NCBI GenBank assembly: GCA_027943335.1
Contig: BSBK01004085.1
Span: 62,001-126,000, forward strand
Length of the DNA: 64,000 bases
Direction: 5' to 3'
Origin: Chamaecyparis obtusa
Taxonomy: Eukaryota > Streptophyta > Pinopsida > Cupressales > Cupressaceae
Positions 59,804-64,000 of this stretch are shown one piece after another. Made by a program: the position numbers and the translations under genes. A model generated the notes under the pieces. That model saw only the letters and a list, made by a program, of their open reading frames with translations. It was not told the origin of the DNA and made no database searches. The stretch's first letter is position 1. Each line of letters begins with the position of its first letter.

Positions 59804-60924
59804 TGTTATTACTAACCGGTTACTGAGAGGGGGGGTGAATCAGTAAATACTTGTTTCTAATATAATTCAAAACTTGTTCAGTTATCCTTTCTTGTTAAGC
59901 AGATATCCTTTCTTGTTAAGCAGAATATAAACAATCATTCATAAGCATATATAGAAACACACAGATCAACACAAGATGTATACGTGGAAACCCTCGGTTA
60001 GAAGGAAAAAACCACGGTGAGACAGAGCTCACAATTTCACTACTGTAGAATGAAGGCGCCTTGTTAGGAGCTTACAAAACACTTGTTATAGTGCCACCCA
60101 ATTAAGGGATTTGGTAGAAGATCAGTTAAGATCTTAACTCTGTTAGGAGTTGCCTGGTTAAAGGACTTTTAACATCAACAATGATGTTACCCTGTTAGGG
60201 GATTTTACAAAGAACTGATTAGGTCCACCCTGATAGAGGGATTTTAACTTGCTTTCACACCTTACAAAAGCAATGATCTTCTATGACACTGATTGTCTGA
60301 TCAGATCATACCTGTTGATCTCTTCCTCGGTTTTCTTGGCTGTTGAATCTTTTCTGCCTCTTTGCCTTTCACCTCTAGTGATTGTGATTGCTACGCAGAT
60401 GTCTCTTCACTGCTCTGTTTACTCAACAATTCTCAACAACCTTGATTCTTGCGTCCTATGACTTGTATTTATACAAGAGTTCACCTTAATGAAACCCTTA
60501 ACTCATAGAACCGCTAGGCTGTAAACTCAACAACAAATCATGCAACTAGCAAAAAGCTATGCGTTGTGATTTGGAGTTTACCTTTAAAACATCCATAGAA
60601 ATAAAGCTAACTCCTGTTAAAAAGCTAACTCCACTTCTGAGCGGTGGATGTCTCGTATAATCTGGTTTTAACTCAACTGATCCGCAGAATTCGGATCGGA
60701 TCTTTAGGCAGTTAGACCGGTGTATCCTATACTCGGTTCATCTCTGTATGCACTACGAGACTGGTACCGTGTACTTAGATTGGTCTACCGGTGCTTACAT
60801 CTACCGGTGCGTACACTCTGTTTCTTGTCTACCGGTGTCTTCTAAGTAATGTGAGTGATCGGTGAACTTTTACCGGTGCATGGTGTTTGTGAAATTACAC
60901 TAATGACAACTTAAATTGCTAACA
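59804..60924 (-). repeat. 3' LTR of an LTR element with accessory frame
   Basis: 1121 bp, TGTTATTACTAACCGG...AAATTGCTAACA. It shares the ACTGAGAGGGGGGGTGAATCAG signature (from 59822) and the GTGGAAACCC...AAAACCACGGTGAG block with the Copia LTRs in this window. The 5 bp before it are GAGAG. The partner LTR lies beyond the window. Confidence 0.8.
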
Positions 60925-61262
60925 ATCTTTCCCTTTGTCATTGGTGGCAAAACCGTACACAAACCATACTCACTTACTTGTAACAATTTATACCTTGTTC
61001 TTTGTAGACTGCACTCTTTCCTCTGTAGATGTAGACTCCCCTGTTTGTCTGTAGAACACTTCACCTATCCCGGACTTCCCCTGTCTGAGTGCTCCGGTGA
61101 ATGTTCTGCTCTTTCCTATTCTACTCTTTCCTGTTCTGCTCTTTCCTTTTCATTTCTTCTTCCCCTTTTTTGCCTCCATAGGACAAAGGGTTATTCTCTT
61201 CACATTTGAAGTTTTGTGAAGATATCCTTATATATTGTTTTGGCAGAGTGAAGGAATGGTGC
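60925..61262 (-). other. Polypurine tract and 3' non-coding region
   Basis: Next to the LTR the minus strand reads GCCACCAATGACAAAGGGAA then AGAT, a Copia-style polypurine tract. The remaining ~300 bp up to the accessory frame are T/C-rich on the plus strand, with TCTTTCC / CTGTTCTGCTC repeats near 61110-61150. Confidence 0.7.
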
Positions 61263-63790
61263 CTACTGACCGGTTACATATTCTATGTTCTTTTGGGCTA
61301 CCTTAAGAGAAACAATGATGTTCTCCATATCTTCCACAATTTTGTAATCCGGTTCGATCAAAGCCTTTGTAGAAGTTGTAGTTTGGTGCATGATGTCAAG
61401 TGTTGGGGTCAGAAACATCTGAAATCCAATAATATCTTGGATTCGTTTGTTCTCCTCTTCAACTGTCTTTCTTAGTATTAGAGCAAGACTTGTCATTTCT
61501 CTGCTAAAATTTGTCCAAGTTTTATTCTTGATGTCAAATTGGAATGACAAAGCTCTTATGTCCTTTGAGGTCTTTGCAGACTTTTCTGTCAGATCTTGCA
61601 AAAATATTTCAAAGTTTGAAGTTCTGCTCATCAAACTTCCTGCAACTTGGATCTGCTGTTGAAGAACTTTCAAGTTGTTTGACAGAGTTACCTTGATATC
61701 TACAACTTTTTTGTGGAGAATCTCCACTCTTTTCTTCTCATAGTGGTCAATTGCCACTGTTTCTGGATCAGTTAGATCCTCACCAATAGTTTGTGCCAGA
61801 ACTTCCAACTGATCGATGACCAGTTCATCTTCATCTATGTTAGCATCTGGTACAAAGTTGCACATAATGTTCTTTACGGTGGTCAGGACCATGTCCTGTT
61901 TCCTTTTGGTCAGCTCTTTTAGCTGCCTTGTTGACATCTTGTTGATGTCCACCATTGTATTGGTGACCTTACTCTTTTTAGCTTCCTTCTCCTCGGCAAA
62001 TGACAACTTCCTCTTCGATGAGGAACTTGGTATGTCTGCATGTTCCTGTTGCCTTTGCTCTTGCTCTGGTTGAGCTTGCTCAGTGTGGACTGGGATTTCT
62101 TCCTCTTGTCCCTTATTCTCTTCAGCTTCTTGTTGAGCTGTATTTTTTGGTTGAACATCTTCTTCAGGTAGGACTTTCTTGACAGGTGGTTCTTCCTCAT
62201 TCTGAGCACCATCTTCCGGTTGCAAATTAACTTCAACATCTTTTTCTTGTTGAAGTTGTTCTTCCAGTGGGACTTCTTCTGTGAGCTGCTCTTTAGCGGT
62301 ATGGAGTTCTCCCACAGGTATTTCACTTCCTATCTCTTGTTCAACATTTATTTGTTCACCAGATGTGAACTCCTTTGTTTGAACATTTTCCTTTCCGGTA
62401 GAAGGTTCTTCACCAGTGGTGAATCTGACTGGTGGTGCTTGTATTTGTTCAGTTTGACCCTGAGGACCTAAATTGTCCAGGGTATTGAAATTATAATTTT
62501 GCCAGAAATCCAGAGTCTCCTTGTAGACCTCATTTTCAAATCCATTTATTATTTTGGCAACTCTATATTTAGTATCCAAATTCATTGATGCTTCTAGTAG
62601 AAGCTTGATCCTATCTTCACTTAGGCCAAGTCTGACTTTAGACAAGGTTTCTCTATTAATTCTTGTATTTGTTCCTAGACCGGTTCTTCATTTGGCCTGA
62701 ATCCTAGAATTTAATTCCGATGGAAACTGAGACCTGTAATCCCTTGGAGTTTTGTGAAAGTCCATAAAAGTTTCCACTATTGCTACAATTACTGATTGCT
62801 TGTCATCTTCTTCTAGCACACTATACCACTTAGCAGTGTTGTCTATTATATTGAAGTCCATTACTTCATCAACTATATCATTGACTGACATAGGTTTAGT
62901 GTTACCTTTGCTCGGAGAGATGAGAACGGTTGGTTGTGCTGGCTCGCCGCTCTTGTCATTGGTGATGTCGATGACCAGTGCTGTGGAGCGCTTTTCTTTG
63001 TTAGGTGCTTTTGCTCCAAGCACACCTTTTCCTTTACCAGTGTCAGGGACCGGTCGAACTATGGTTCTTTGGCGAGCTTCTTCTGCTTGCTGCTGGGTTT
63101 GAAGAAGTTTGGTCCAAATGGCTACTCCTTCATCATGCACTTTTTCAGCTTCTCCAACAAGCATGAGATCAATCCTCCTTTTTGTCAAGAAGGATTGCTG
63201 ATGCAGTTCGGCCTGTTTGGTGGCTTCTTCCAGAGTGAGGTGGTTCTGGGCCTCTAGAAGAGCACGTATCCTCAACTCCTCTCTATCCATTGAAGCTTTC
63301 CATCTTGCTTCAATTATTGCTAGGAGATCCTTAGGTACAGTGTTGCGAAGTTCGGTGGGATGCAGATTAAACTTGTGAATGCAATGCACTACCACTTCTT
63401 CAATCTTTCTCCTGTCTTCATCATTGCTTAATTCGTACCTTCTGCCCACTTGTCCTAACCTCCTTGTTTCCTTTATTCTTGCTACTAGTTCATCAATATC
63501 TTGTCTTTCTGGTCTTAGTTTAGGCTCCTTCACCAGTTTGCTTGAACCCTTCTTCCTTTTGATTAAACGAACAGTGTCTTCTGAATCTGTCTCCTCTTGT
63601 TCTGCTGCCTGGGCACTGGATACCGGTTTAGTCTTCTTCTTTTGAGCTTTGGGTTGCTCTGCTGCCGGTTTCTTCTTTGGTGTGGGGGTCCTCTTGTAAA
63701 CATTCTTGATCGGTGCCCTCCTTTTAAGATTCTCTTGAATCTCGGTGAACGTACCAAACCAATTTGCAGAGAGATCCAGATTTGCTTCAT
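61263..63790 (-). pseudogene. Long accessory retroelement ORF, one TGA interruption
   Basis: A single minus-strand frame runs from at least 63790 to the stop at 61263, over 830 codons, broken once by TGA at 62688-62690; the frame is identical on both sides. N-terminal part: Lys/Pro/Glu-rich, then a charged helical region (KIEEVVVHCIHKFNLHP, TLEEATKQAELHQQ, TQQQAEEARQR). After the stop: LSEDRIKLLLEASMNLDTKY, then an acidic Glu/Gln/Pro-rich repeat region (about 62050-62400), a nuclear-localisation-like KRKLSFAEEKEAKKSKV, and a coiled-coil-like C-terminus. No gag, pol, signal peptide or membrane segment. It sits between the unseen pol and the 3' LTR, the env position. Function unknown; could be a nucleic-acid- or chromatin-binding accessory protein. 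Confidence 0.65.
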
Positions 63791-63793
63791 TTA

Positions 63794-64000
63794 GGCCTCG
63801 TTTGTTTGCAAAATTGGAATTTGAGTCAAAACCTGATTATCTCAAAATCAGGTTTTGAAATTCCGGTTTTGTATATTCGGAAGATAGTTTGGACCGTTTG
63901 GTTGACCCAGAAGATGGTTGAGACAATCCATATTTTGCGTTTGGTTGCCATTTTCGAAATTGGAATTGGAAGTGAGAAATTCCTATTTATGTGTTTGGTT
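63794..64000. mobile_element. Start of a MITE-like element (truncated by window end)
   Basis: GGCCTCGTTTGTTTGC follows TTA (63791-63793), the target trinucleotide of PIF/Harbinger (Tourist) MITEs, whose ends often read GGSCYTGTTTG. An internal inverted repeat AACCTGATT/AATCAGGTT lies near 63833-63858, and GTTTGGTT motifs recur. It interrupts the N-terminal part of the accessory frame. The other end is out of view, so family assignment is tentative. Confidence 0.45.

Noticed and set aside
61816..63645. Several plus-strand frames of 60-107 codons
   Set aside because: Antisense shadows of the long minus-strand accessory frame. Ser/Leu/Cys-rich composition is typical of reverse reading of Glu/Lys-rich protein.

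Overview
The window reads as nuclear DNA of a land plant with a large, repeat-filled genome, most likely a gymnosperm (conifer-like). The evidence is one plant-type Raf-like kinase gene with long introns, very low gene density, and LTR retrotransposons inserted inside one another. The species cannot be fixed from sequence alone. I found no tRNA, rRNA or CRISPR array, and no bacterial gene layout.

Layout. Positions 1-3285 hold remnants of two Copia-type LTRs. Positions 3286-42379 form a four-level nest. (1) A plus-strand Ty3 chromovirus A is the outer element, with gag-protease-RT-RNase H at 3492-6305 and the rest of RNase H, integrase and chromodomain resuming at 39944. (2) It is split by a minus-strand Ty1/Copia element at 6306-39938 (TSD TTAAA/TTGAA). 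(3) The 5' LTR of that Copia is split by a giant minus-strand Tat-type Ty3 element, L, at 11614-38403 (TSD ATTTT/ATTTG). L has LTRs of 4.8 and 6.5 kb that carry degenerate sense-strand reading frames, and an extra archaeal-type RNase H upstream of RT. (4) L is split between RT and RNase H by a complete minus-strand chromovirus B at 19192-27085 (perfect TSD GGATC). A further 745-bp insertion with CATAA repeats lies in the Copia LTR.

Positions 42380-46880 hold LTR fragments, a decayed short tandem repeat, AT-rich DNA and a 330-bp tandem duplication. A CpG-containing block at 46880-48200 marks the promoter and leader of the only clear cellular gene, an HT1-like Raf-type protein kinase (coding exons 48898-49389 and 50746-51201). 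Its last catalytic subdomains are absent from the window, so the gene is either truncated or has an intron longer than 12 kb filled with repeats.

Positions 52531-64000 hold a Ty3 LTR with flanking internal sequence, a complete non-autonomous LTR element (55341-59614, perfect TSD GATGG, about 4% LTR divergence by eye), and the 3' end of another LTR element. That last element carries a long accessory reading frame (61263 to about 63790, broken once by TGA) just upstream of its polypurine tract and 3' LTR. A MITE-like element starts at 63794 within the 5' part of this frame.

Functionally, the retroelements are mutually nested and inactivated by stops, frameshifts and deletions. The kinase is the only candidate host function. 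The least explained features are the LTR-borne frames of element L and the env-position frame at 61-64 kb.
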